Below are positions 52,705-52,857 of a DNA stretch of 52,857 nt, one piece after another. Source of the stretch: CAZGAH01 sp964523295 (GTDB taxonomy: Bacteria > Desulfobacterota > Desulfovibrionia > Desulfovibrionales > Desulfovibrionaceae). Position 1 is the first letter of the stretch. Every line of letters starts with the position of its first letter. Both the position numbers and the translations under genes were made by a program. The DNA lies in NCBI GenBank assembly GCA_964523295.1, contig CAZGAH010000023.1, forward strand, positions 1 through 52,857. Direction: 5' to 3'. The notes beneath the pieces were generated by a model, which worked only from the letters and a program-made list of their open reading frames with translations, ran no database searches and had not been told where the DNA came from.

Positions 52705-52857
52705 TCAAGCCGGCTGTTCATCGGGCGCGTCGCTCGAATGCGACGGGTCGGCGCGTACGGCCAGCCCCTTGAAGTGGGCGAAGTCGATGGCCTGCCAGGG
52801 CATTTTTTTCACATACCCCACGCCGTTTTCGTCCTTGCCCTTGGTGCGCGCGCGACG
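52705..52857 (-). CDS. C-terminal end of an unidentified protein (partial)
   Basis: The minus-strand frame enters at the window edge and ends with TGA (52705-52707), giving 50 residues. It includes GYVKKMPWQAIDFAHFKG, which has a protein-like composition, then an acidic Ser/Asp/Pro tail. The family was not recognised. The N-terminal part lies beyond the window. Confidence 0.5.
   Translation of the reverse strand, partial: RRARTKGKDENGVGYVKKMPWQAIDFAHFKGLAVRADPSHSSDAPDEQPA

Noticed and set aside
52530..52772. Short plus-strand gene near the right edge
   Set aside because: No ribosome binding site, low-complexity C run, and overlap with a better minus-strand frame.

Overview
The window looks like chromosomal DNA of a GC-rich sulfate-reducing bacterium of the Desulfovibrio type. 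The best clue is the ferredoxin at 15494..15682, which matches what I remember of Desulfovibrio africanus ferredoxin III, including an aspartate in place of one cluster cysteine. Two YkgJ-type cysteine-cluster proteins, a great density of PAS-domain kinases and a corrinoid methyltransferase operon fit that assignment. No rRNA, tRNA or CRISPR array was recognised. Two runs of ten N (10487..10496 and 19736..19745) are assembly joins, each inside a gene.

Layout. 1..616: the tail of one gene, a PIN-domain remnant and empty sequence. 617..2989 (+): lipoprotein, small Cys protein, YkgJ protein and a heptose-phosphate adenylyltransferase. 3105..7549 (-): a FlgN-like chaperone candidate, a conserved unknown protein, a family 9 glycosyltransferase, a small exported protein and a Tat-exported ATC-hydrolase-like protein. 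7992..12538 (+): one very large CheB-CheR-PAS-kinase-receiver protein. 12605..15682 (-): a compact unknown operon (YkgJ, small protein, TPR, HEAT-like) and the ferredoxin. 16219..17316 (+): a ClpX-like AAA ATPase, followed by a decayed IS3-family element.

18559..40810 is about 22 kb of signal transduction genes, all on the minus strand: a periplasmic binding protein, three chemoreceptors, CheW, a lone receiver, a sigma-54 activator and four large PAS kinases, one with eight PAS domains and one ending in a SpoIIE-type phosphatase. Two neighbouring chemoreceptors share an almost identical 907-bp stretch but have unrelated sensor halves. No cheA lies in the window, so CheW and the receptors must work with a kinase encoded elsewhere.

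41372..46375 (+) is a corrinoid methyl-transfer operon: MtaC-like corrinoid protein, MtaB-like zinc methyltransferase with all three zinc ligands, RamA-like corrinoid activase, a DUF1638-like protein and a fragment of a histidine kinase ATPase domain. It probably moves methyl groups from methanol or a similar donor into C1 metabolism; the final methyl acceptor enzyme is not here. The operon is flanked on both sides by sensor kinases with the same unusual ABC-substrate-binding-like sensor (38408..40810 and 46685..49498). A 30-bp imperfectly palindromic element occurs upstream of the operon and, inverted, upstream of the downstream kinase, which also has a sigma-54-like promoter. This arrangement, a methyltransferase operon with its own pair of sensor kinases and a shared putative operator, is the best candidate here for an undescribed regulatory system. 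A degenerate receiver, a third kinase with a different periplasmic sensor and the edge of another gene close the window.
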